Below, piece after piece: positions 1-8,562 of a DNA stretch of 64,000 bases (position 1 is the stretch's first letter; each line of letters begins with the position of its first letter). Made by a program: the position numbers and the translations under genes. The notes beneath the pieces are model-generated. The model saw only the letters and a list, made by a program, of their open reading frames with translations. It ran no database searches and was not told where the DNA came from. Source of the stretch: Elusimicrobium minutum (GTDB taxonomy: Bacteria; Elusimicrobiota; Elusimicrobia; Elusimicrobiales; UBA9959). The stretch lies in NCBI GenBank assembly GCA_020723765.1, contig DYIF01000005.1:64713-128712 (forward strand), read 5' to 3'.

Positions 1-1901
1 CTTCTGGATATAATCCATTTATCGCTAAGGTCCATCTTCGACTCTACCGCTTCGTATTTTTCTCCTTCTTTTAAATTCATCTGGATAAATCTCGATACGT
101 TATACAATTTGTTTACGAAATTTCTGCCACCTATTATGGAGTTTTCGGAAAACGGAATATCCTTTCCGCCTAAAGCCCCTATGGCTAAAGAAAACCTCAT
201 GGCGTCGGTTCCGTATTTTTCCATCATGTCCAGCGGATCTATTACGTTGCCCTTGGATTTAGACATTTTCTGTCCGTGTTTATCCCTTACTATGCCGTGA
301 ACGTAAACCTTTGAAAAAGGAATTCGATTGAGATGAAAAAGCCCGCTTGTAATCATTCTCAAAACCCATAAATAAAGTATCTCATAACCGGTGACAAGCG
401 CCGAGGTCGGATAAAAATAACTAAGCTCTTCGGTTTTTCTCGGCCAGCCGAAAACCGAAAAAGGCCAAAGCGCCGAAGAAAACCAGGTATCCAAAACATC
501 GGGGTCCTGAACAAAATCCGCCCCTCCGCAGTCCGGACAGGAAGAGGGCTTTTCAAAAGATATTATCGGTTTTGCTCCGTTTTTAATCGAAACCTTTACT
601 ATCTCTCCTTTTTCGTTGTAAATCAAGCCTTTTCCCGAGCATTTCTTGCAATAAAAAGCCGGGATTCTGTGTCCCCACCATATTTGCCTTGAAATGCACC
701 AGTCCTGAATATTGTTAAGCCAATCCAACATCGGTTTTACCCATCTCTCCGGATAAAACTTAACCTCTCCGTTTTTTATTACATTTAAAGTATTTTCGGA
801 TATCGGTTTATATTTTACAAACCACTGCTCGCTTATCATAGGCTCTATATGATTATCGCATCTATAACACTTCCCCACATTATGAACATACGGCTCTTCT
901 TTAACCAGATACCCTTGCTCCGACAAGTCTTTTACGATTTCTTCCCTCGCTTTTAAAACCTTTAAGCCCGAATATTTTTCCGGCGAATTTATTATCTTTC
1001 CGTCGTCGGATATTACTTTTATAAACTCAAGATTATGCCCCTCTCCCATCTCCATATCTAACGGGTCGTGAGCCGGGGTAACCTTAACCGCTCCGGTTCC
1101 AAAACCCATTTCCACTTTCTTGTCGGCTATCAATCTTATTTTTCTTCCGACAAGAGGAAGAATTAAAAATTTGCCTATTAATTTTTTATATCTTTTATCC
1201 TCTGGATTTACGGCTACGGCCGTATCTCCGAGCATGGTCTCGGGTCTTGTGGTGGCCACTACTATAAAATCATCCGAACCGTCTATGGGATATTTTATAT
1301 GCCATAGTTTGGATTTTTCTTCTTCGTATTCGACCTCTATGTCGCTTAAAGCGGTATAACACCGGGGGCACCAGTTTATCATCCTCTCGCCCCTGTAAAT
1401 AAGGCCTTTTTCCCAGAGCTCTTTAAAAGCCCAAAAAACCGAATAGGCTCTTTCCTTATCCATGGTAAATCTGACGTTTTCTTTCGAGAAATCTATGGAA
1501 CATCCCAATTTTTTAAGCTGATTTAGTATCGTGTGGCCGCATTCCTCATACCACTTCCACATTCTTTCCAAAAACTTTTCTCTTCCTATGTCGGTTTTTT
1601 TTACCCCTTCGTTTTTAAGAATTTTTTCCAATACGTTTTGAGTGGCGATTCCCCCGTGGTCTGTTCCGACAACCCAGTAAGCGTTTTCTCCGCTCATCCT
1701 CTTATATCTTATCAGTATATCCTGAAGAGTATTGTTTAAAGCGTGGCCCATATGAAGCGCCCCGGTTATGTTGGGCGGAGGGATGACTACGGTAAACGGT
1801 TTTTTCGATTTATCTATTTTAGGAAAAAATATTTTTTCTTTCTGCCATATATCTATCCATTTGTTTTCGACCGATTTCGGCTCATAAACCTTGGGTAACA
1901 T
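1..1901 (-). CDS. valS: Valine--tRNA ligase, partial (C-terminus beyond window start)
   Basis: Frame read by hand on minus strand from ATG at 1901: MLPKVYEPKSVENKWIDIWQKEKIFFPK...PPPNITGALHMGHALNNTLQD...; HMGH and KMSKSKGNVIDP signatures; open to base 1. Missing from ORF track because no stop lies in the window. Confidence 0.95.
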   Translation of the reverse strand, partial: MLPKVYEPKSVENKWIDIWQKEKIFFPKIDKSKKPFTVVIPPPNITGALHMGHALNNTLQDILIRYKRMSGENAYWVVGTDHGGIATQNVLEKILKNEGVKKTDIGREKFLERMWKWYEECGHTILNQLKKLGCSIDFSKENVRFTMDKERAYSVFWAFKELWEKGLIYRGERMINWCPRCYTALSDIEVEYEEEKSKLWHIKYPIDGSDDFIVVATTRPETMLGDTAVAVNPEDKRYKKLIGKFLILPLVGRKIRLIADKKVEMGFGTGAVKVTPAHDPLDMEMGEGHNLEFIKVISDDGKIINSPEKYSGLKVLKAREEIVKDLSEQGYLVKEEPYVHNVGKCYRCDNHIEPMISEQWFVKYKPISENTLNVIKNGEVKFYPERWVKPMLDWLNNIQDWCISRQIWWGHRIPAFYCKKCSGKGLIYNEKGEIVKVSIKNGAKPIISFEKPSSCPDCGGADFVQDPDVLDTWFSSALWPFSVFGWPRKTEELSYFYPTSALVTGYEILYLWVLRMITSGLFHLNRIPFSKVYVHGIVRDKHGQKMSKSKGNVIDPLDMMEKYGTDAMRFSLAIGALGGKDIPFSENSIIGGRNFVNKLYNVSRFIQMNLKEGEKYEAVESKMDLSDKWIISR

Positions 1902-1911
1902 AAAAACTCCT

Positions 1912-3012
1912 TTAAAACATTGTATCCGAAATTATTTTATTTGAGACAAACAAAAAATCTTTTTTTATTTTAACCTTTCCGTTTAATATTTCCATATAAC
2001 CTTTTTTTATCTGTTCCTCAATTTTCTCTTTAAAAACATTATAAACTTCGGAATTTAAATCCAAACCTTCCATTTTCCTAAGCTCTAACATCAGTTTTTC
2101 GTTTAATTCGTCTTTTTCGTCGAGCTCTTCCATATGCTCAAATTCTATTTTACCATTATTTAAACCTCTTATGTAAGCTTTCAAATCGGATTTGTTTTTC
2201 CATCTTTTGTTAGAAATAAAAGAAGAAGCCGATGGACCCAACCCCAGATACTCCCCTCTATCCCAGTAATTAAGATTATGTTTTGAGAAATATCCGTTTA
2301 AAGCGAAATTGGATATTTCGTAATGGATATATCCTTTGCCGACCAAAAAATCTCTTATCAAAAAATAGTAATCCGACTGTTTCTCTTCGTCTATTTTTAA
2401 ATTTTCAAAAAAAGTATTCTTATGAGTTTCTAAAGCGTATAAAGAAATGTGTTTTGGAGAAAGAGAGGTTATATTATCCAGATCTTTTAATAAATCTTTT
2501 TCGCTTTGTCCGGGAATACCGTATATTAGATCGAGCGAAACGTTTTCAAAGTATTTCGTTATAATATCGTATTTTTTCAAAAAATCTTTATAACTATGAA
2601 CCCTTCCTAAAAAATTTAAAATCTCATCGTTTGAGCTTTGAACGCCTATAGAAACTCTATTTATACCGAAGTCTTTTAAAATTTTAAGTTTATCCTCGGA
2701 AACCGACTCCGGATTAAGCTCGAAATCCGCTTCATCCATATTTTTTAACGGTTTTATTTTGTTAAACAAATCCAACAAATACTCCGTTTCGTTCAGGCTT
2801 AAAAAAGAAGGGGTTCCTCCTCCGAAATAAATAGTTTTATATTTATCTTTTTTTTCAGTTAATAAATCTTTATAAAGATTTATCTCTTTATTAACGGAAT
2901 TTAAATACTCGTCTGTTAAAGAGTTATCCGTTAAAGAATAAAAAGAACAGTAATTGCATTTCTTTTTACAGAAAGGTATATGAACGTAAACGGAAAAGAA
3001 AGGATCTATCAT
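1912..3012 (-). CDS. hemW: HemW-like radical SAM protein (coproporphyrinogen III oxidase-like)
   Basis: VYVHIPFCKKKCNYCSFYS (CX3CX2C), YFGGGTPSFL, GxGPSASS motifs; ATG at 3012 (track uses TTG at 3015). Confidence 0.9.
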   Translation of the reverse strand: MIDPFFSVYVHIPFCKKKCNYCSFYSLTDNSLTDEYLNSVNKEINLYKDLLTEKKDKYKTIYFGGGTPSFLSLNETEYLLDLFNKIKPLKNMDEADFELNPESVSEDKLKILKDFGINRVSIGVQSSNDEILNFLGRVHSYKDFLKKYDIITKYFENVSLDLIYGIPGQSEKDLLKDLDNITSLSPKHISLYALETHKNTFFENLKIDEEKQSDYYFLIRDFLVGKGYIHYEISNFALNGYFSKHNLNYWDRGEYLGLGPSASSFISNKRWKNKSDLKAYIRGLNNGKIEFEHMEELDEKDELNEKLMLELRKMEGLDLNSEVYNVFKEKIEEQIKKGYMEILNGKVKIKKDFLFVSNKIISDTMF

Positions 3013-3020
3013 CAAAACAA

Positions 3021-3052
3021 TAACGGCCGATTCAAATTAGAATCGGCCGTTA
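3021..3052 (-). terminator. Perfect 13-bp hairpin (TAACGGCCGATTC-6 nt-GAATCGGCCGTTA) followed by TTGTTTT on minus strand
   Basis: Direct reading; lies after the SPFH gene and directly before the hemW start. Confidence 0.8.
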
Positions 3053-3061
3053 AACAAAAAA

Positions 3062-3802
3062 CTAATTCTTTTTCTCGCCTAAAGCTTTAAGCAGTTCTAT
3101 AGGCAGAGGGAAAATAATGGTCTGATTGTTTTCCGAAGATATCTCGACCATCGTTTGCAGATATCTTAACTGTAAAGCCACAGGATTTTGAGATATTATA
3201 TTGGAAGCGTCCGCCAATTTTTGAGCGGCCTGATATTCGCCGTCAGCATTTATTATTTTGGCTCTTCTTTCTCTTTCGGCTTCCGCTTGTCTTGCTATGG
3301 CTCTTTGCATTTCCTGAGGTATATCTACGTTTTTAACCTCCACCGCGCTTACTTTTATTCCCCAGGGTTCGGTATGCTGGTCGAGTATTTGTTGCAAACT
3401 CTGGTTTATTTTATCTCTATTTGTCAATAAGTCGTCCAATTCCTGCTGACCCAAAACGCTTCTTAAAGTCGTTTGAGCTAACTGGCTTGTTGAATACATA
3501 TATCTTTCCACATTTAATACCGCTTTGTCCGGATATATGACTCTAAAATAAACTACCGCATTAACCTTAACCGGTATGTTGTCTCTGGTTATTATATCCT
3601 GAGCAGGAACGTCGAATGTAACGACTCTGGTGTCTATTTTAACCATTTTTTGAATGATCGGAATTATTATTATAAGACCGGGGCCTTTTACTCCGGTGTA
3701 TCTTCCGACCGTAAAGACTACTCCTCTTTCGTATTCGTTTAACACATTTATGGCGCTAAACAACAAAAACAATAGTATGATAATTAAAGGTAACATTGAC
3801 AT
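3062..3802 (-). CDS. SPFH/stomatin-like (slipin) membrane protein
   Basis: N-terminal [75 protein letters not shown]. Confidence 0.92.
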   Translation of the reverse strand: MSMLPLIIILLFLLFSAINVLNEYERGVVFTVGRYTGVKGPGLIIIIPIIQKMVKIDTRVVTFDVPAQDIITRDNIPVKVNAVVYFRVIYPDKAVLNVERYMYSTSQLAQTTLRSVLGQQELDDLLTNRDKINQSLQQILDQHTEPWGIKVSAVEVKNVDIPQEMQRAIARQAEAERERRAKIINADGEYQAAQKLADASNIISQNPVALQLRYLQTMVEISSENNQTIIFPLPIELLKALGEKKN

Positions 3803-4226
3803 AAAAACCTCCTATTTAAATATTATACCTATTTATAAGACGCATTGGATAAAAAATATGTCATTGAAATTATTAATATTAACTTTAAAAATGTAAAATT
3901 AAAAATTTATAAAAAGACATTATTAATACATTTTATTTCTGTTATATTATTTTTGAATCGAGATTGAAAAAACTTTTTTAATTCTATATGTTTAATAAAT
4001 TATTTAATAACACACCAAACGTTTTTTTATCCTAACCACTCATACGAACGATCGTCTCTATAAATGGTTACTATAATTTAATTAAAATTAAATGACTAAT
4101 AGAAATAAAATAAGATTTCTAAATTTTAATCCGATGGAGTTTAAAAAAAGAAGAAAAATGTTATTTTAAAAAGAGTAAAGGGCGAAGTTTATGCTTGATG
4201 ACATAATATTTTGTCTAACATCGGGA

Positions 4227-5225
4227 TTACCTTTTTTTAAAACAGCACTCGTTTCCCCACAAATCGAGGTATCCAACTTTATCCTCCGATTTTACCTCGG
4301 CTATACCGTAAAAAAAAGAAGAAGCGTAATCGTATTTTAAAGGAATGACAAATTCTCCTTTTTTATTTATAAAACCGAATTTTTTGTTCGACTCCACCAT
4401 CGCAAATCCTTCGGAAAAGTTATTAACGTAATCGTAGGCCGGCTTTATTACCTCTACGCCGTTTTTATCGACAAATCCCCATTTGTCCTTAACCTTCACT
4501 CTCGCCATATCTTCATAAAACAAATCTACCTCGTCGTATTTAAAATCTATTATTTTTTTATCTTTTTTATTTATCGCTCCCCATTTGCCGTTAAGTTTTA
4601 CCCATGCCATATCTTCGACAAAACCCATTGTAGCCTGGTATTTCAAAGGTATCAGCTCTTTATCGTATTTGTCTATAAAACCCCACAAGCCGCCGACATT
4701 GTAAGCTATGTAATCGTCTTTTGTTATCTCTCTTTTCTGGTATCTTGTTTCAAAAGTGTCCACGTACGGATTTTTTATGTTTTTTTTTCTGAACTCCTCT
4801 ATAAGTTTTTTGGCTTCTTTTTTGTCGTAAGATATCTCTATTATTATGTTTCCCTTCTTATCTATGCCTCCCCATTTCTCTCCCATATTTACCATTGCGT
4901 ATCCGTTATAAAAAGGCCCGGCGTAATCGTATGAAGGATTTATGGCGAGGCTGCCGTCGTAATAACAATATCCCATAAGATCGTTTCTTATGCATCTTTT
5001 CATTATATAATCCGAAACATCTTTATAATAAAAATTCTTTTCCCCGTACTTGTTTATAAACTCCTGAGCCGTTTCGTCTTTTTGAGCCGGAGAAATAGAA
5101 GACGATTTTAAAATAACCATTGTTTTTTCAAAATCTTTTTTAACCTCTTCTTTAAAATCCGTTTTCTCCGAAGAAAAAAGAAAAATGGGCGTCGAGCATA
5201 ACAAAAAAACTAACGATTTATTCAT
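4227..5225 (-). CDS. Exported WG-repeat protein
   Basis: Signal peptide-like N-terminus; repeated WGxIDKxGxxxIxxxYD units (WGFIDKYDKELIPLKY, WGAINKKDKKIIDFKYD, WGFVDKNGVEVIKPAYD, FGFINKKGEFVIPLKYD). Confidence 0.88.
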   Translation of the reverse strand: MNKSLVFLLCSTPIFLFSSEKTDFKEEVKKDFEKTMVILKSSSISPAQKDETAQEFINKYGEKNFYYKDVSDYIMKRCIRNDLMGYCYYDGSLAINPSYDYAGPFYNGYAMVNMGEKWGGIDKKGNIIIEISYDKKEAKKLIEEFRKKNIKNPYVDTFETRYQKREITKDDYIAYNVGGLWGFIDKYDKELIPLKYQATMGFVEDMAWVKLNGKWGAINKKDKKIIDFKYDEVDLFYEDMARVKVKDKWGFVDKNGVEVIKPAYDYVNNFSEGFAMVESNKKFGFINKKGEFVIPLKYDYASSFFYGIAEVKSEDKVGYLDLWGNECCFKKR

Positions 5226-5234
5226 AGCGAAAAT

Positions 5235-5729
5235 TTATCTATAATTTGTAAATATCAAACTTACTCCGAAATCTTTCGATTTTAACATGGATATTACGGC
5301 CTGCAATTCGTCTTTCGACCTTGAAAAAACTCTTACTGTATCTCCCTGTATCTGAGGGGTTACCTTAAACTTTGCGTCTTTTATAAGTTTAACCATTTCT
5401 TTGGCCTTCTCCGAAGGGATTCCCTGTTGTATCTTGACTATCATTCTGGCTCTTGAACCCAAGGCGTTTTCTATTTTTTCGACGGTAAAATTTTTTAAAG
5501 GAAGCCCTCTTTTGCTCATTCTGGTCAAAAGAACGTCGTATAAAGATTTGACCTTGTATTCGTCTGAAGAGGTAAGATATATTTTATTTTCTTTTTTATC
5601 CACGGTTATCTCCGAGTTTGAGTCTTTAAAGTCGTATCTGTTGGAAACCTCTTTCAAAGCTATATTAACCGACTCGTCCACAAGCGTCATATCGACTTTG
5701 GATACCACATCGAAACTAAAATCCGCCAT
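5235..5729 (-). CDS. yajQ: YajQ family nucleotide-binding protein
   Basis: MADFSFDVVSKVDMTLVDESVNIALKEVSNRYDFKDSNSEI; GGAGG upstream. Confidence 0.93.
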   Translation of the reverse strand: MADFSFDVVSKVDMTLVDESVNIALKEVSNRYDFKDSNSEITVDKKENKIYLTSSDEYKVKSLYDVLLTRMSKRGLPLKNFTVEKIENALGSRARMIVKIQQGIPSEKAKEMVKLIKDAKFKVTPQIQGDTVRVFSRSKDELQAVISMLKSKDFGVSLIFTNYR

Positions 5730-5738
5730 ACCGCCTCC

Positions 5739-6743
5739 TTATTTAATCCTCGATATTTCTTCGGATACCCTGCAGGCTTCTTCGTAGACATAACAAGCGT
5801 CTTTACCGTAAAGCCAGGAAATACCGGGGCATCTCGAGCATATCGTTCTATAATTACATTTAATACATTTTTTAGGCTCCATTTCAAGTTTTTTCCTCAG
5901 TTTAATCGCTTGCTCGGATTTCAAAATATCCTTTATCTTCTTTTCTTTTAAACTTCCCAAAGAAAAAGGGAAAGCTAAACACGGCAAAACATTTCCGTAA
6001 GAGTCTATTCCTATAACGCTTTTCGCCGCTCCGCAGGAAACATAGTCGATTTTATCGAACGATTTATCGTAAGATTTTAAAATTCCTTTTTTAAAATTCT
6101 TTAAAAACTTAAAATCCGAAACCGATAATTCGGCGCAAGAAAGATCTCCGTCGTTTCGAGGGGTTATTATCGGGTCTATTTTAAAATCCAAATTATTGTC
6201 TTTGGCGAATTTCTTTATCCATTTTAACTCTCCGGCGTTTTGCCTCATAACGGGGGTTTTAACGGTTATCCTAAAACCCAATTTCCGGGCCTTTTTAATG
6301 TTATCTACGGTCAAATCGAAGCTGTCGTTGCCGGTAATTTTGTTATGTATGGTCTTTGAGCCGTAAAGGCTTACGTCCATATCTCTAAGTCCAAGATCAT
6401 AAATATCCTTTATTTTTTTAAAATCGCAGTTTAGAGAAGAAAAAAGCTTAACATAGAACTTATGCTTTAACGCCAGTTTAATTATATTTGAAATGTCTTT
6501 TCTCAAAAGAGGCTCTCCGCCCGTTATGTTTATAAATATGGTTCCGATTTCTTTTAATTCTTTGAATATTCTTTTTATTTCCCCTAAAGACAACTCTCTC
6601 TCCGGCTTATAATTTTTATTATGAGTTTCTACAAGATAGCAATGAAGGCAGGAGTTAACGCATCTTCTGGTAACCTCCAGGCTTACAAACAAAGGGATAT
6701 TATTTTTGAAATAAAAAGAATAAAGCTTTTCGGATAATCTCAT
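5739..6743 (-). CDS. Radical SAM/SPASM domain protein, putative peptide maturase
   Basis: SLEVTRRCVNSCLHCYLVE (CX3CX2C), NITGGEPLLRKDI; C-terminal SPASM-like Cys set (CGAAKSVIGIDSYGNVLPC...KKCIKCNYRTICSRCPG). Confidence 0.92.
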   Translation of the reverse strand: MRLSEKLYSFYFKNNIPLFVSLEVTRRCVNSCLHCYLVETHNKNYKPERELSLGEIKRIFKELKEIGTIFINITGGEPLLRKDISNIIKLALKHKFYVKLFSSLNCDFKKIKDIYDLGLRDMDVSLYGSKTIHNKITGNDSFDLTVDNIKKARKLGFRITVKTPVMRQNAGELKWIKKFAKDNNLDFKIDPIITPRNDGDLSCAELSVSDFKFLKNFKKGILKSYDKSFDKIDYVSCGAAKSVIGIDSYGNVLPCLAFPFSLGSLKEKKIKDILKSEQAIKLRKKLEMEPKKCIKCNYRTICSRCPGISWLYGKDACYVYEEACRVSEEISRIK

Positions 6744-7063
6744 CTTAATTTTCTTTTAAAAAATCTTATATTTTTTATAATAATATGAGCAAGATACCCC
6801 GGATATCCGTTAAAAAAAGAGCAAACCCTTCCCAAAACGTCTTTTTTTTCTATAAAATGCGTCTCCATATCGTCGTCGTTTGAAATCCATATTTTTTCTT
6901 TTTCCAAACCGATTATTCTATGGACATATAGATTATCCGAATATCTGTATAAAATCATATCTCCCAATTTAAGAGACGATAAACATTCTTCGTAAAAAAC
7001 CAAATCCCCGTCTTTTAAAAACGGGCGCATACTCGTACCTTTAAGTTTTACCGCTTTTAACAT
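6740..7063 (-). CDS. S26-type (SipW/Sec11-like, Ser/His) peptidase, putative leader peptidase
   Basis: MLKAVKLKGTSMRPFLKDGDLVFYEE...GDMILYRYSDNLYVHRIIG; ATG at 7063 is preferred over the track start at 7123, which overlaps the upstream peptide ORF. Confidence 0.82.
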   Translation of the reverse strand: MLKAVKLKGTSMRPFLKDGDLVFYEECLSSLKLGDMILYRYSDNLYVHRIIGLEKEKIWISNDDDMETHFIEKKDVLGRVCSFFNGYPGYLAHIIIKNIRFFKRKLR

Positions 7064-7065
7064 TT

Positions 7066-7203
7066 TTAAGATTTTTTTCTTATCGTTTTGCAGGCAAGCT
7101 GGTTTATGGGTCCCGTCTGGCATTTACCGCACGCCAGAGCCGCGGTTTCAAAAACCTTTTGAGTCTTCATTTTAGGCTTTATATATCTCTTTTTTTTACT
7201 CAT
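7066..7203 (-). CDS. Putative RiPP precursor peptide, 45 aa, three Cys (not in supplied ORF track)
   Basis: Hand translation: MSKKKRYIKPKMKTQKVFETAALACGKCQTGPINQLACKTIRKKS*. Start overlaps the pqqD-like stop by 8 nt; stop is 2 nt before the peptidase ATG. Confidence 0.78.
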   Translation of the reverse strand: MSKKKRYIKPKMKTQKVFETAALACGKCQTGPINQLACKTIRKKS

Positions 7204-7447
7204 CTATTATCCCCTTATCTTTAAACTCCGATATCAAATCCTCTAAATCTTTATCTACCGTCCGTTTATCGGCGTCGTAATTTGACAATATCTTTTCCGA
7301 TATTTTTTTGCGATCTAAACCTTTATCTATCGATTTAAAAACAAAGGAAGCCGTTTCGTTTAACTCGTGTATCTTTTCATTCGAAGGGTCTATTATAAAA
7401 ATTTCTCCATCGATTTCTCTCCATATTATTTTATCGGATATCTTCAT
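7196..7447 (-). CDS. PqqD-like peptide chaperone / RiPP recognition element
   Basis: 83 aa: MKISDKIIWREIDGEIFIIDPSNEKIHELNETASFVFKSIDKG...ILSNYD...DLEDLISEFKDKGII, the PqqD-family pattern. Confidence 0.88.
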   Translation of the reverse strand: MKISDKIIWREIDGEIFIIDPSNEKIHELNETASFVFKSIDKGLDRKKISEKILSNYDADKRTVDKDLEDLISEFKDKGIIDE

Positions 7448-7527
7448 AATTTAATTATATCAAATTGAAGTTTCATTTTAGGACCTTTGGCACTTGATTA
7501 AAATCAAATAAAAATTAAAATATAATT

Positions 7528-8451
7528 ATGAGATTTGAGTTAATTTTTTTTGCGTTTTTATTTTTTCATCCAAACATTTACTCTCAGGAACTTACCGAGA
7601 TAACCTGCGACGATATAAAAGATACCCAGACCGTAAGCACCCCGCCTCCTACATTTGAAATAAAAAACTACGACATACCCGAAAATCTCTCGGGATCCGA
7701 ACTATTCGACTATATACACGACATAACGAAAGCGAAATATGTTTTAACATACTCGGAGGCTAAAAAGAAGATGTTTTACGACGTGGACAATACAGTATGT
7801 CCCAACGGAGAAAACGGTGTATGGGCTTTTTATTCAAACATATGCGTTAACGGAAAGTATGAGACCGGAGACAAATACATAGAATATACGGACATAAACT
7901 TAGACGGATACATAGATTCGAAAGGAATGAATACCGAACATATATGGCCTCAGTCTTTTTTTAACTCAAACTCACCCATGGTATCGGACTTAAATCATCT
8001 AAGGCCGACATTTACAACTCCGAATAACAAAAGGGCAAACCTTCCTTTTTATTATGTTTCAAACCCTACCTACGAGGTCAAATCGAGCGGCGCAAAATTA
8101 GGAAACGGATATTTCGAACCGCCGGATAGCGTAAAAGGAGATGTGGCAAGGGCCGTTTTTTATTTTGTAGCCAGATATTACGATAGAAGCGTAACGGTAT
8201 CCATGAACTACGACAATTTTTTCGTATCTAAGATAAAAACATATATGTTATGGAACCAAATGGACCCGCCCGACGAAAAAGAAAAAAGAAGAAACAATCT
8301 CGTATACAAATATCAAGGTAACAGAAATCCCTTCATAGACAACCCGTCTTTAATAGAAAAAATAGGAGAAGTTGTTTGGGCAAATAAGAAACCCAAAAAT
8401 ATCGAAGAAAGCCTTGAGCAACCTGCGGATACTACCTTAACGGAAAGATAA
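7528..8451 (+). CDS. Secreted endonuclease I family nuclease
   Basis: Signal peptide; MNTEHIWPQSFFNSNSPMVSDLNHLRPTFTTPNNKRANLPF; VKGDVARAVFYFVARY. Confidence 0.9.
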   Translation: MRFELIFFAFLFFHPNIYSQELTEITCDDIKDTQTVSTPPPTFEIKNYDIPENLSGSELFDYIHDITKAKYVLTYSEAKKKMFYDVDNTVCPNGENGVWAFYSNICVNGKYETGDKYIEYTDINLDGYIDSKGMNTEHIWPQSFFNSNSPMVSDLNHLRPTFTTPNNKRANLPFYYVSNPTYEVKSSGAKLGNGYFEPPDSVKGDVARAVFYFVARYYDRSVTVSMNYDNFFVSKIKTYMLWNQMDPPDEKEKRRNNLVYKYQGNRNPFIDNPSLIEKIGEVVWANKKPKNIEESLEQPADTTLTER

Positions 8452-8459
8452 AATAAAAC

Positions 8460-8530
8460 CTCCCGGGCATGGATTCGAACCATGAACAACGCCTCCAAAG
8501 GGCGCTGTGTTACCGTTACACCACCCGGGA
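8460..8530 (-). tRNA. tRNA-Gln (anticodon TTG)
   Basis: Minus strand TCCCGGGTGGTGTAACGGTAACACAGCGCCCTTTGGAGGCGTTGTTCATGGTTCGAATCCATGCCCGGGAG; acceptor pairs 7 bp, anticodon loop CTTTGGA, GGTTCGAATCC T-arm; CCA not encoded. Confidence 0.95.
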
Positions 8531-8562
8531 ATAGTCAGGGTAAATGTTTTTTTCCCTAAACC

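Noticed and set aside
109-1739. Several short plus/minus ORFs in the first 1.9 kb
   Set aside because: All overlap the long valS frame on the minus strand, which is the true coding frame.
3062-3802. SPFH protein as part of a defence or NfeD-type membrane system
   Set aside because: No NfeD or effector partner is adjacent; it appears to be an ordinary slipin-like gene.
3803-4226. About 420-nt AT-rich intergenic region with an inverted repeat ATTTAATT-AA-AATTAAAT (4076-4093); possible ncRNA
   Set aside because: The palindrome is pure A/T and expected by chance in this composition; no stable GC-containing structure or known RNA motif was recognised.
7064-7123. Longer N-terminus for the S26 peptidase (MPDGTHKPACLQNDKKKILK...)
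   Set aside because: It would overlap the Cys-peptide ORF in another frame; ATG at 7063 sits just after the peptide stop and starts at the conserved region.
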